A DNA stretch of 12,947 nt from Dehalococcoidales bacterium (GCA_028717305.1 JAQUOC010000030.1:1-12947); one strand, 5' to 3'. Positions 1-6,844 are shown, counted from the stretch's first letter. Translations and numbers: made by a program. The notes: generated by a model not told the origin, from the letters alone.

Positions 1-1122
1 TACAACAAGGAGATTTATCAACCTGAGACAGCAGAAATGTATACAAGAGCTATCAAAAAGGAGATTTGCTTTTATTCTGGCCTTTTAGGTGATAAACCGG
101 TGACTTCTTTCTATATTGGTGGCGGAACACCTACGACAATGCTGTACACCGGTCTAGGCGAGATTTTGGAAGATATCTTTAAGAGTTTCAATATGCAGTG
201 TGATATACATATGGAAAGCCATCCTAATGATTTGAGTCCGGACAATCTCAACACAATAAAATCCCTTAACATAGAAAATCTAAGTACCGGAGTCGAGTCA
301 CTACAAGACAAATACCTGAGGATCCTTAAAAGACCGTACGATACAAAACAGGCGAAGGCAGCAGTTGAAAGGGCTATGAGTAAAGGATTCAAATGTTTTA
401 ACGTGGACTTCATTTTCGCTTTACCGAATCAGACTTATGGCGAGCTAGAGCAGGCGGGTCATGATTTAGTTGAGATGAATATTGACCAAGTTGCCGCTTA
501 TCCTCTTTTCAAGTTTCCTTACACTAGAATGGGAGAGTCCTCAAAGCGAAGTAACTACGACATACCAAATATCCTTAAGAGAAGGAGAATGCTTCATATC
601 CTTGAGGAAATATTCTATGACAGGAAGTATGAAAGAACATCTGTTTGGGCATTCACCAAAGAAGGGACACCAAAGTATTGTTCTGTGACAGTGCCTCTTT
701 ATGTTGGGCTTGGTGCGAGCGGAGGCTCTTACTTGAAAGATATCTTCTACCTCAATACCTTCAACGTTGCTGAATACGTGAAGAGACTGGAAAATGGAAG
801 AATGCCAATTGCTCTATCATTAGATCTGTCAGAAAGAATGCAGATGGCATGGTGGTTCTACTGGAGAGTCTACGAGACCAGGTTCAAGAGAAGCGATTTC
901 AGGAAAAGATTTGGACAGGAATTCAATAGTATATTTGGAAAGTACATAAAACTGTTTTCTCTCTTCGGCTTAATAAAGAAGGATGACGGAAACGAGGTAA
1001 CCCTGTCTGATAGGGGTACTTTTTGGCTGCATGCACTTGAAGACCTATTTTCACTGGACTACATCAGCAGGTTATGGGGAACTTCAACACAAGAACCTTG
1101 GCCAGAGAAGGTTATTCTGTAA
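1..1122 (+). CDS. Radical SAM coproporphyrinogen III oxidase-like protein (HemN/HemW family), 5' truncated
   Basis: The reading frame is open from base 1, and the first Met (37) lies inside the domain, so the true start is upstream of the window. The radical SAM CxxxCxxC cluster motif would lie just left of the edge and is not visible. What is visible fits the family: the SAM-contacting GGGTP motif (nt 118-132), then E-S-H-P-N-D-L-S and STGVESLQDKYLRILKR, matching the usual E-x-N-P...SxGxQS...LxxLxR pattern, then FNVDFIFALPNQT, and a C-terminal HemN-type winged-helix segment ending at KVIL. Known members carry out oxygen-independent decarboxylation of coproporphyrinogen III (HemN) or handle heme (HemW, ChuW/HutW). 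The usual GxGAHSY is here GLGASGGSY, and GVES replaces GVQS, so this may be a divergent paralogue with another substrate. The family is sure and the substrate is not. It is followed by repeat copy 1 with no obvious terminator. Confidence 0.88.
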   Translation, partial: YNKEIYQPETAEMYTRAIKKEICFYSGLLGDKPVTSFYIGGGTPTTMLYTGLGEILEDIFKSFNMQCDIHMESHPNDLSPDNLNTIKSLNIENLSTGVESLQDKYLRILKRPYDTKQAKAAVERAMSKGFKCFNVDFIFALPNQTYGELEQAGHDLVEMNIDQVAAYPLFKFPYTRMGESSKRSNYDIPNILKRRRMLHILEEIFYDRKYERTSVWAFTKEGTPKYCSVTVPLYVGLGASGGSYLKDIFYLNTFNVAEYVKRLENGRMPIALSLDLSERMQMAWWFYWRVYETRFKRSDFRKRFGQEFNSIFGKYIKLFSLFGLIKKDDGNEVTLSDRGTFWLHALEDLFSLDYISRLWGTSTQEPWPEKVIL

Positions 1123-1206
1123 TTCGTATAATTACCACTATGAACAATGCGTCAATCTGTTTAGTGTTTGCTCGTATTTAATGGCCGATTCGCTGTCTGC
1201 ATTATT

Positions 1207-1284
1207 GGGTACAAAGGGTTAATCCGGTTAGTTAAAAACAGTATATATTTATTTTACCTAACCCCTTTAACTTTTCTAACCCTA
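1207..1284 (+). repeat. Intergenic repeat copy 1 (dyad module only)
   Basis: This copy holds only module A of the repeat family. A left block of GGTTA units (contains GGGTTAATCCGGTTAG, identical to copy 4) is followed by an A/T spacer with AAAAACAGTATATAT, then three 9-bp units of the type CTAACCCCT, TTAACTTTT, CTAACCCTA. The two blocks are roughly inverted relative to each other and could fold back. Similarity to the other copies stops right after CTAACCCTA. The inverted arms and recombinase tail are absent, so the copy is truncated or is a natural half-element. Confidence 0.85.
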
Positions 1285-1348
1285 TTTGATTTGCAGATTG
1301 CAGGCTATGCACCGTTGTTCGTCCTGTGGTAGTCTAAGAGAGACTGTG

Positions 1349-1795
1349 ATGGACTTGAGTTTATCAGACCTGCTTCTGCTGTTCGTAGTCTATGCTACGA
1401 ACATTCTCACCTTCTTCATTTTCGTGTCTCGTGTGAAGTGGCTCGATGCGGAGAGAAATCTTAGCATCACTACAGTCATTCTAGCTATCCCTACAGCGGT
1501 GGTTGCCTCACTGAATATGACAGCAGAACGCGAATGGCCATACTGGGTAATGCCCTTGGTATTCGTCGCTTGGGCAATCCTGGACTTGGTCGTAGACATT
1601 GTCCGCAAACAGGAATTCAGACAGCCAAGAAACAACAAGATACTGGTGCCGTTTCTGCTGCTGTTCTATGTCGGCCTGGGAGGGATGGGCGCTCTCACTT
1701 GGAAGATCGGGCTTATCTTTTGGGTGGTTACAGCGGCTACTTTTGCGCTGCAATTCGCTGGGATGGCATATGCTTTTCGTCATGGAAAAGCATAG
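1349..1795 (+). CDS. Small multi-pass membrane protein, unknown function
   Basis: A 148-residue protein with about five hydrophobic segments: roughly residues 8-28, 40-57, 64-85, 98-117 and 120-143. Short charged loops separate them, including DIVRKQEFRQPRNNK after the third. There is no signal peptide, cysteine motif or recognised enzyme signature. The frame is open from 1286, but the upstream part (MICRLQAMHRCSSCGS...) is hydrophilic, lies directly against repeat copy 1 and is probably not translated. ATG 1349 puts a hydrophobic helix near the N-terminus and has a weak purine-rich AAGAGAG upstream. The gene is boxed between repeat copies 1 and 2, and its TAG stop (1793-1795) overlaps the first bases of copy 2. 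I do not recognise the family. Confidence 0.75.
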   Translation: MDLSLSDLLLLFVVYATNILTFFIFVSRVKWLDAERNLSITTVILAIPTAVVASLNMTAEREWPYWVMPLVFVAWAILDLVVDIVRKQEFRQPRNNKILVPFLLLFYVGLGGMGALTWKIGLIFWVVTAATFALQFAGMAYAFRHGKA

Positions 1796-2034
1796 GGTTA
1801 AGAAGTTTAGGCAGAAAATGTGGGGCTTACACTTTTTATCTAACTCCTTTAACCTGCCTAACCATTAAGTTCAAACTTTCGGAGCGCTACAATGCGAGTG
1901 CTTGTATTTTCAAAACATCGATTGGCTTATGCTATTAGCTTTGTGCAGATTTGTATTACAGCGCATGTGGGTAGGGGATAGTGGATGGGGGAAGGTGAGG
2001 TTTGAGGAGATTTAGGGTGTGTAGGGGAATGGAG
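1794..2034 (+). repeat. Intergenic repeat copy 2 (full: dyad, inverted arms, recombinase tail)
   Basis: Module A: AGGGTTAAGAAGTTTAGGCAG at 1794-1814, then a spacer, then CTAACTCCTTTAACC and CCTAACC units. Module B: inverted arms GCGCTACAATGCGA (1884-1897) and TTGTATTACAGCGC (1951-1964). Module C: after GCGCATGTGGGTAGGG the sequence reads D-S-G-W-G-K-V-R-F-E-E-I-stop, a degenerate recombinase C-terminus. It shares AAGTTCAAACTTTCG with copy 3, so copies 2 and 3 form one subfamily. The right end is set by loss of similarity to copy 4 after TAGGGGAATGG and is approximate. Confidence 0.85.
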
Positions 2035-2051
2035 AAGTAGGTCACGAACTC

Positions 2052-2071
2052 TTCTTAGTCAGTTCTAAGAA
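2052..2071. other. Perfect 7-bp hairpin downstream of the lipoprotein gene
   Basis: TTCTTAG, a six-base loop TCAGTT, then CTAAGAA. It lies about 60 bases beyond the stop of the minus-strand lipoprotein gene and just beyond the right edge of repeat copy 2. There is no T-tract in the minus direction and the stem is AT-rich, so a role as terminator is only possible, not shown. Confidence 0.3.
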
Positions 2072-2133
2072 TATACTGATTTCATCGAGTGCCTGGTCTA
2101 TTTCAAAATGCGGCCGGCAGTGGAACCAATCGC

Positions 2134-3294
2134 CTAATGCACTATTTTCGCTTCTGCCCAGGCTGCCCAGTCCTGAGTGGAAACTCCGTTTGCCTCCACG
2201 AGGAGTTCAAAATCTACATTCTGGTCGGCAAAATCACTAAGGTCGATCTCTACCGTCTGTGTGCCGTCGCCATAGTCGACGATTTGTGTCCAGAGAACAT
2301 AGACGGAGCCTCTAATCATCCTTACGTTAAATCTTACGCTTCCGCTGGTGTACCCATTGATGATGCCGGCCTTCAATTTAAGCGTTGCCCCGGGTGGCAC
2401 ATTGACGTCGCTGTACCTGCCTGAAATAAAGCCGTTATCAATCCAGCGAGGATGTGTTTCCAGAAGCTTGTCATATGTAATCCCGTCGTTGAGCTTTGTG
2501 TCGAGCTGATAACAGGCATAGCCCTGGTTGTCGCTGGTGGTCCCGGGGAATGATAATGAGTGTATTTCAAACATTCCCGTCATTAAGCCAGCTGCCCACG
2601 TAGCTGAAGGTGCCCGTTCTACAAAGTCGTAAGCCACCTGCTCGTCCAGCCATTCTACATGTGCCACTCCACTGACCCCACTGACTTCAACGATAAGGGT
2701 CTCAGTTTCGATTAAGTCGCCATTTGTAGCCGTTATCGAATATGACGTTGTTTCGCTCGGGCTGACTTCTCTACTGCCTTCGTTCGCCACATCCCCGATA
2801 TCGGGGCTAATAGTCACAGACGATGCATTGGAAACGTTCCAATACAGCGTAGTGGAACCGCCAGCTGTTATCTCATCCGGGGTTGCAGTGAAGGAATTTA
2901 TCACGGGCGGCTCTAAAGGAGTAACCATTACCTGCACTGTGGCTGTATTGCTGCCGCCTGGGCCGGTAGCGGTCAATGTATATATTGTCGTTTCGGACGG
3001 AGTCACGTTGCGCTCGCCGCTGAGAGCTACATTGCCGATGCCGTTGTCTATATTGATAATGGTGGCATTGGATACCGACCAGCTTAGTTTAGAAATTTCT
3101 CCGGGGGAGATGTTATCCGGTGATGCTGAGAACTGGTGAATAACGGGAAGAGCTTGCTCGGTTGTGAGGGCTGTTTCATCCGGCTCGGTGGTGTTCGTTG
3201 CCGGTACACCGGTTGTAAAACAGCCGGTCAGCAGTATCGATATGGATGGAATCAGAAAGATTGCCATTAATTTAAGACCCGCTCTTGATCTCAT
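2134..3294 (-). CDS. Secreted lipoprotein with two Ig-like domains and a C-terminal beta-rich domain
   Basis: 386 residues. The N-terminus is a type II signal peptide: basic RSRAGLK, hydrophobic stretch 8-22, lipobox LTGC with lipidated Cys25. A Thr/Glu-rich linker (26-49) precedes two homologous Ig-like repeats at about 50-124 and 130-205. Each begins PVI-x-x-F-x-A-x-P-D, has L-x-W-x-V-S-N-A in the middle and closes with P-S-E-T-T-x-Y-x-x-T-A-T, the pattern of bacterial surface-protein Ig/PKD-like modules. Residues 206-386 have no domain I can name. Alternating polar/hydrophobic segments and the end DWAAWAEAKIVH suggest a beta-sandwich, perhaps ligand- or carbohydrate-binding (inference). 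The start is supported by GGGAG six bases upstream and by a good promoter at 3324-3352. It probably sits on the outer face of the membrane; its ligand is unknown. Confidence 0.9.
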   Translation of the reverse strand: MRSRAGLKLMAIFLIPSISILLTGCFTTGVPATNTTEPDETALTTEQALPVIHQFSASPDNISPGEISKLSWSVSNATIINIDNGIGNVALSGERNVTPSETTIYTLTATGPGGSNTATVQVMVTPLEPPVINSFTATPDEITAGGSTTLYWNVSNASSVTISPDIGDVANEGSREVSPSETTSYSITATNGDLIETETLIVEVSGVSGVAHVEWLDEQVAYDFVERAPSATWAAGLMTGMFEIHSLSFPGTTSDNQGYACYQLDTKLNDGITYDKLLETHPRWIDNGFISGRYSDVNVPPGATLKLKAGIINGYTSGSVRFNVRMIRGSVYVLWTQIVDYGDGTQTVEIDLSDFADQNVDFELLVEANGVSTQDWAAWAEAKIVH

Positions 3295-3323
3295 TTCTCA
3301 CTCCCATCTGATGAAGTAGATAG

Positions 3324-3352
3324 ATAATACATCCGTGTCGGCTGGATATCAA
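3324..3352 (-). promoter_or_regulatory. Sigma-70-type promoter of the lipoprotein gene
   Basis: On the minus strand: -35 TTGATA (3347-3352), a 17-base spacer, -10 TATTAT (3324-3329), each one base from consensus. Transcription would begin near 3317, about 20 bases before the start codon at 3294. The region lies just left of the recombinase fossil. Confidence 0.65.
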
Positions 3353-3383
3353 TACCCTAAAAGCATTAGAGTCGGAGGAATTC

Positions 3384-3533
3384 AGTCCCCTGCATTACTT
3401 TAAAGCATTAAGATTGGGGCTGGACACCGAGAACATCATGAGGTTAGGTGGATGGGAGAGTCTGGACATGGTGGTTAGGTATACGAGGAGCGTGAGGTTT
3501 GAGGAAAGCTTGAAGGCGTATCAGTCATTGTAG
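3384..3533 (+). pseudogene. 3' remnant of a tyrosine recombinase (phage-type integrase)
   Basis: A + strand frame ending in TAG at 3531-3533 reads ALRLGLDTENIMRLGGW followed by ESLDMVVRYTRSVRFEESLK. This is the typical C-terminus of a phage-type integrase: GLD...I-x-x-LGGW gives the box II His/Trp position (Trp at 3453-3455), and the nucleophile Tyr lies in V-V-R-Y-T (Tyr codon 3480-3482). The normal LxxHxLRH segment is not recognisable to the left (SPLHYFKA is a damaged version at best), and the frame hits a stop at 3321. Only about 50 codons remain, so it cannot be active. Its last part is the source or sibling of the tail carried by repeat copies 2, 3 and 4: AGGAGCGTGAGGTTTGAGG occurs both here and in copy 3. 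It lies between two minus-strand genes. Confidence 0.8.
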
Positions 3534-3567
3534 ACGATTAAAAAATAAGCTTTTGGGACATCACAAT

Positions 3568-5076
3568 CTAATACTTTGCTGGTAGTTTTGTCGCAAACTT
3601 CTTCTTATCGCGCTTACAGATAATCTGAATTAGATTGCGGCCTGATATAAATGCCGTAGGCACGCCGCCCCCTGGTTCAACCCATTGCCCAACCATGTAG
3701 AAATTTCTTAGCCCCGGCAATTCCTTTCTCATGGATTCTGGAATCAGTCGCGGGAGCCATTCCCAGCCCTGAATACTTCCCTGCCAGTTGTTGGTGTATC
3801 GCTCAAATGTGGCTGGCGTTACTACATCAGTTACCTCTATATTATCTTCCATATTGCCCAGATGTTGCTCGAGTAATCGTATAACCTCATTTGCAATGCG
3901 GTCCTTATCTTGTTTATACTTTTGTCTATCACTGTTTCTTAAGTGATGCCAGTATTGGTAGTCGGCTGGTTGCAGTATGACCCGAATACAAGTTTTGCCT
4001 TCAGGAGCTAGTGTAGGGTCAAAGTTATAAATAGTCACTGGAATACGGTCAAGTCTCGAACGCTTGTCCACTACCAGGGCTTTCTTAAGAGATAGTTCTA
4101 TCACAGGGGGTTCTTTCTCAAAGGTGCGAGAAACCCCCAGGTAGACGATTACTGCCGAAGGCCATATGGGGTGATCATCGTACAATTTCCTGATTTTTTT
4201 ATTGACATATCGCCCTCCTAGCAGTTCAAAGACGGTATAATGGCCATCTGCGGCTGATACTACAATACCATTTTCGCCATGTGTTTCACCGCTCTCCAAG
4301 GTTATCCCAATAGCTCGGTTATTCCTCACATTAACCTTTGCTACTTTGGCATTGTAGTGAATCTGGCCGCCTAAATCCAAATATCTCTTTTCTAGCAAAC
4401 CGCTAAAAGCGAGCGAACCTCCAATGGGATAACCAGCATTCATGTTATGAAGATGTCCCAGGCTAAAGATTAGGAAATAAGTGGGGAAATGAGAGAAAAA
4501 CTCGCTATTCAGAAGGTATTTGAGTAAAGGACTTTTGCACTTCTTGGCCGTGTCGGCTACTGATTTTCGCCATCTAAATAGGTCTTTTATTATAGGTGCG
4601 GTTCTGAACTGACTAAGGTAATAGTCGAGCGGGTTCCATAATTCCAGGGGTTTGTCCAACTGCATATCACGACTGGGGAGTTTTTTTACGGCCGTGATAA
4701 AACTGTTTATGAATCTGCCATCTTCAGGAGCAATGGATATCAGCTCCTGCTCAAGTTTGTCCGGGTCGGTGAATACTCTGACCGTATTTCCATCGCTGTT
4801 CTCTATCCTGGCAAGCTCGTCAAAATAAAAAAATTTCAACTTCTCCATACTGACCAGTTCGTTCCAGTAGTGGTATAGCTTATAGCGTGGATTAAGGCCG
4901 CCTATTGAGTGAATACATCCGTCGAAGGTGTAACCACGCCTTTTCCAGGCGGTGCAGAGCCCACCAGGCTTATCGTGCATTTCGAAAATCTGTGTGTGAT
5001 AGCCGTTCATCTGCCCGTAGCATCCAGCAGATAGGCCGGCGATTCCGGCGCCGATGATGATTATCGTTTTTCCCAT
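3568..5076 (-). CDS. FAD-dependent oxidoreductase of the phytoene desaturase/CrtI type
   Basis: 502 residues, close to the usual 490-520 of CrtI-like enzymes. A Rossmann FAD-binding motif opens the protein (IIIIGAGIAGLSAGCY, Gly9-x-Gly11-x-x-Gly14), with the ribose-binding Glu32 in IFEMHDKPGG and the family motif GG-x-C-x-A-W-x-x-x-G-Y-x-F-D. Near the C-terminus, GQWVEPGGGVPTAFISGRN (about 463-481) is the second FAD-contacting motif. Relatives desaturate or isomerise carotenoids or reduce related polyenes and retinoids. The substrate cannot be read from the sequence, and no carotenoid genes lie nearby. The frame also permits GTG at 5085, but AGGTGG sits six bases upstream of ATG 5076 while the GTG has no ribosome site, so 5076 is preferred. 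It is a single gene with its own promoter at 5127-5155. Confidence 0.92.
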   Translation of the reverse strand: MGKTIIIIGAGIAGLSAGCYGQMNGYHTQIFEMHDKPGGLCTAWKRRGYTFDGCIHSIGGLNPRYKLYHYWNELVSMEKLKFFYFDELARIENSDGNTVRVFTDPDKLEQELISIAPEDGRFINSFITAVKKLPSRDMQLDKPLELWNPLDYYLSQFRTAPIIKDLFRWRKSVADTAKKCKSPLLKYLLNSEFFSHFPTYFLIFSLGHLHNMNAGYPIGGSLAFSGLLEKRYLDLGGQIHYNAKVAKVNVRNNRAIGITLESGETHGENGIVVSAADGHYTVFELLGGRYVNKKIRKLYDDHPIWPSAVIVYLGVSRTFEKEPPVIELSLKKALVVDKRSRLDRIPVTIYNFDPTLAPEGKTCIRVILQPADYQYWHHLRNSDRQKYKQDKDRIANEVIRLLEQHLGNMEDNIEVTDVVTPATFERYTNNWQGSIQGWEWLPRLIPESMRKELPGLRNFYMVGQWVEPGGGVPTAFISGRNLIQIICKRDKKKFATKLPAKY

Positions 5077-5126
5077 TACCCCCACCTCTTAATATGCATG
5101 TAGTTTCACCCTTCAATTATCGATAT

Positions 5127-5155
5127 ATCTTAGGTTTCAGCATACTTATTGTCAA
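5127..5155 (-). promoter_or_regulatory. Sigma-70-type promoter of the CrtI-like gene
   Basis: On the minus strand: perfect -35 TTGACA (5150-5155), a 17-base spacer, -10 TAAGAT (5127-5132, 4 of 6). The expected start near 5120 leaves a leader of about 44 bases before ATG 5076. It lies about 50 bases from the left edge of repeat copy 3. Confidence 0.65.
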
Positions 5156-5203
5156 TGATTATAGAAATTCCCAAACACAACACTCCGCTAAAATGTGTCT
5201 AAT

Positions 5204-5470
5204 CAGTTAAGGTTAGAACGGTTAGCTATATATTAATAGTGTTAGCGCCGCTAATGTGCTAATATTTTGCCTAACCCCTTTGACCTGCCTAACCCTTAAG
5301 TTCAAACTTTCGAAGCGCTACAATACAAGCGCTTGCATTTATAAACATTGATTGGATTATGCTATTCGCGATGTGCAGAATTGCATTACAGCGCATGTGG
5401 GTAGGGCAGTTTTGGATGGAGGAGCGTGAGGTTTGAGGAGAGCTTGAAGGTGTTTAGGGGGATGGTGTGA
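5204..5470 (+). repeat. Intergenic repeat copy 3 (full, best-preserved recombinase tail)
   Basis: Module A: left block AGTTAAGGTTAGAACGGTTAGC (imperfect) and right block CCTAACCCCTTTGACC plus CCTAACCC, with a longer spacer than in the other copies. Module B: perfect AAGCGC (5313-5318), ten bases, GCGCTT (5329-5334), plus the inverted 14-mers GCGCTACAATACAA (5315-5328) and TTGCATTACAGCGC (5381-5394), matching at 11 of 14 positions. Module C: the last 60 bases read G-W-R-S-V-R-F-E-E-S-L-K-V-F-R-G-M-V-stop, almost the fossil at 3384-3533. The copy fills most of the 500-base gap between the CrtI-like gene and the PRC-barrel gene. Nothing else recognisable lies in 5471-5585. Confidence 0.88.
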
Positions 5471-5585
5471 CTTAACAAGTGGTGTCACTAATGGTAGCAG
5501 GCCAGTATCCCTTTTTGACCGTTTATCCCCCTTTTTATGAGATTATAACTGGTATCGTTTTCGGGGGGAAGGTCATTCTGCCTAA

Positions 5586-5807
5586 TCACTTCTTCGGGAT
5601 GTCTTCCTCCCCGATCTTCAGCACTACTCTGTCGCCGATCTTGTCTATCTTGTCCAAGCTCACAATGTATTTCTTGGTAAAGCCAGCCTTCACTACCATG
5701 TGATTCACAGTCCCTCGCACCAAATCAACATCAATATCAGCCACCTTCCCTACCTTGTTCGCATTCGCATCCAAGACTTCCTTACCGACTACTTCACTTG
5801 TGTACAT
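5586..5807 (-). CDS. PRC-barrel domain protein
   Basis: 73 residues forming essentially one PRC-barrel: E-V-V-G-K-E-V-L-D-A at the start, then G-K-V-A-D-I-D-V-D and a hydrophobic strand V-N-H-M-V-V-K-A-G, then K-Y-I-V-S-L-D-K-I-D-K-I-G-D-R-V-V-L-K. This is the standard small beta-barrel seen in photosynthetic reaction centre H subunits and RimM, and as stand-alone proteins in many bacteria and archaea, where its role is usually unknown. ATG 5807 has AAAGGAGG five bases upstream, an excellent ribosome site. It is the second gene of a two-gene unit, 27 bases after the membrane protein at 5835-6278. It is cytosolic, with no membrane segment. Confidence 0.88.
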   Translation of the reverse strand: MYTSEVVGKEVLDANANKVGKVADIDVDLVRGTVNHMVVKAGFTKKYIVSLDKIDKIGDRVVLKIGEEDIPKK

Positions 5808-5834
5808 CTAGGCCTCCTTTCAGATAGCAAGCAA

Positions 5835-6278
5835 TTACGAGTCAGAGCCACTGTATTCGAATTCCTTCTTGCCGAGACAAACGAAGATGACCGCAAGCAA
5901 TCCCAGTATTGCCCCCACTGGGATAAAGGGGAAGGAAAGGATAGCGCCAGTCAGTGCCAGACCCCACCGTCGTCTCTTGATCGAATGGATTCCGCCGACT
6001 ATGGCTATGATCCCGAACACTAGAACTATGACGCCGAAAATCAGCATACCAGCGAGTACCGAGCTCATGATGTCTTCTATACCCGGTATCATACCGAAAT
6101 CGCCCCAGCCACTGAAGTCCCCCAGTCCACCGATATAATCCAACCAGTTTCCCCAATCACCACCCAGGCTACCAAGTATTCCGCCCACTTGTATGATAAG
6201 GGCACCAAAAATGACTTCTATAACTCCCGCAATTATGCTAAGCACACCGGCTGTCTTTGGCTTCCAGGTCCTTTCCAT
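5835..6278 (-). CDS. Small membrane protein with a Gly/Trp/Asp-rich loop
   Basis: 147 residues. Hydrophobic segments lie at about 10-33, 74-100 and 105-136, the last long enough for two short passes. Between the first and second is a loop (34-68) unusually rich in Gly, Trp and Asp (DWGNWLDYIGGLGDFSGWGD). A basic KRRR (101-104) follows the second segment and suggests a cytoplasmic turn. It resembles the small four-helix 'integral membrane' proteins common in bacteria, but I know of no assigned function. ATG 6278 has AAAGGAGG eight bases upstream, the same ribosome-site block as the next gene. It is the first gene of the operon with the PRC-barrel protein, and repeat copies 3 and 4 flank the pair. 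Confidence 0.82.
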   Translation of the reverse strand: MERTWKPKTAGVLSIIAGVIEVIFGALIIQVGGILGSLGGDWGNWLDYIGGLGDFSGWGDFGMIPGIEDIMSSVLAGMLIFGVIVLVFGIIAIVGGIHSIKRRRWGLALTGAILSFPFIPVGAILGLLAVIFVCLGKKEFEYSGSDS

Positions 6279-6312
6279 GGGAATGGCCTCCTTTAGAGAA
6301 TCTTGGCGCTAC

Positions 6313-6321
6313 TCTATACCA
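6313..6321 (-). promoter_or_regulatory. Possible extended -10 promoter of the PRC-barrel operon
   Basis: On the minus strand TGG-TATAGA (-10 at 6313-6318 with an upstream TGn) lies about 35 bases before ATG 6278. A -35 is poor (TTGCGG at only 15-base spacing). It is suggested by position and the extended -10 alone. Confidence 0.35.
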
Positions 6322-6557
6322 TTTTCGATAATTCCGCAATAGTAAAAGGCAAGAGAATTCAATATGGCTCGCTTGCCATAGTCGTGATCTGCCCGTAGTA
6401 GTGATACCAATTATTAATACATACTATGCCGATCTGAATCTACCAGCAGGAGCTCGTTAAAAGGGTGACGGCACAACAATGTATCGGGCTTATCAATAGA
6501 CTAAGAAGAACTATAATACAGGATTACCGCATTTTCAATACATGCTTGGGGAAGTTT
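6322..6557. other. Intergenic stretch with no recognisable gene
   Basis: About 235 bases between the PRC-barrel operon and repeat copy 4. No frame of convincing length with a ribosome site was seen on either strand. A 6-bp GGCAAG/CTTGCC pair with a 20-base loop (near 6350-6380) is the only structure noticed and is within chance expectation. Confidence 0.5.
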
Positions 6558-6797
6558 GGGGTTAAAAGGGTTAATCCGGTTAGCTAAAAACAGTATATAT
6601 TCATATTGCCTAACCCCTTTAACCTTTCTAACCCTAATGATCAGTTTTCCGAAGCGCTACAATACAAAACGCTTGCATTTTAAGTGCATAGACTGGCTTA
6701 TGCTACTAGCTATGTGCAGAATTGCGTTACAGCGCATGTGGGTAGGGTATAGTGGATGGGTGAGTGTGCGGTTTGATGGTGTATAGGGGATGGGGAA
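6558..6797 (+). repeat. Intergenic repeat copy 4 (full; clearest dyad, tail keeps the Tyr codon)
   Basis: Module A is clearest here. The left block 6558-6584 contains three GGTTA units about 9 bp apart, then AAAAACAGTATATAT, then three 9-bp units CTAACCCCT (6610-6618), TTAACCTTT (6619-6627) and CTAACCCTA (6628-6636). Module B: AAGCG (6652-6656) opposite CGCTT (6670-6674), and arms GCGCTACAATACAA (6654-6667) and TTGCGTTACAGCGC (6722-6735). Module C reads Y-S-G-W-V-S-V-R-F-D-G-V-stop, with the Tyr codon at 6748-6750. Bases 6607-6650 are identical over 44 positions to copy 5, implying a recent common origin. Confidence 0.88.
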
Positions 6798-6844
6798 GAG
6801 AGTTTAATAGATAGTTTTTATGCGACTGGCTTTCTAACACGGCT

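Noticed and set aside
1286..1348. N-terminal extension of the first membrane protein with a CSSCG motif
   Set aside because: Two cysteines only, no ribosome site before 1286, directly adjacent to the repeat; the ATG at 1349 gives a normal membrane-protein start.
2089..2424. Frame on the + strand opposite the lipoprotein gene
   Set aside because: It is antisense to a well-supported lipoprotein coding region with its own promoter and ribosome site; no independent support.
5204..5470. Classical integron attC sites in the repeats
   Set aside because: RYYYAAC-like GCCTAAC boxes occur, but a matching GTTRRRY box at the expected distance to the right is missing, and the inverted blocks have the opposite polarity (GTT on the left, AAC on the right).
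5471..5585. Rho-independent terminator after the PRC-barrel gene
   Set aside because: Runs of T and G are present, but no stem followed by a T-tract in the minus direction could be drawn.
6556..6786. Possible 76-residue protein spanning repeat copy 4
   Set aside because: It is a chance frame across the repeat; the other copies have stops or frameshifts at the same place. Only its last dozen residues echo the recombinase tail.
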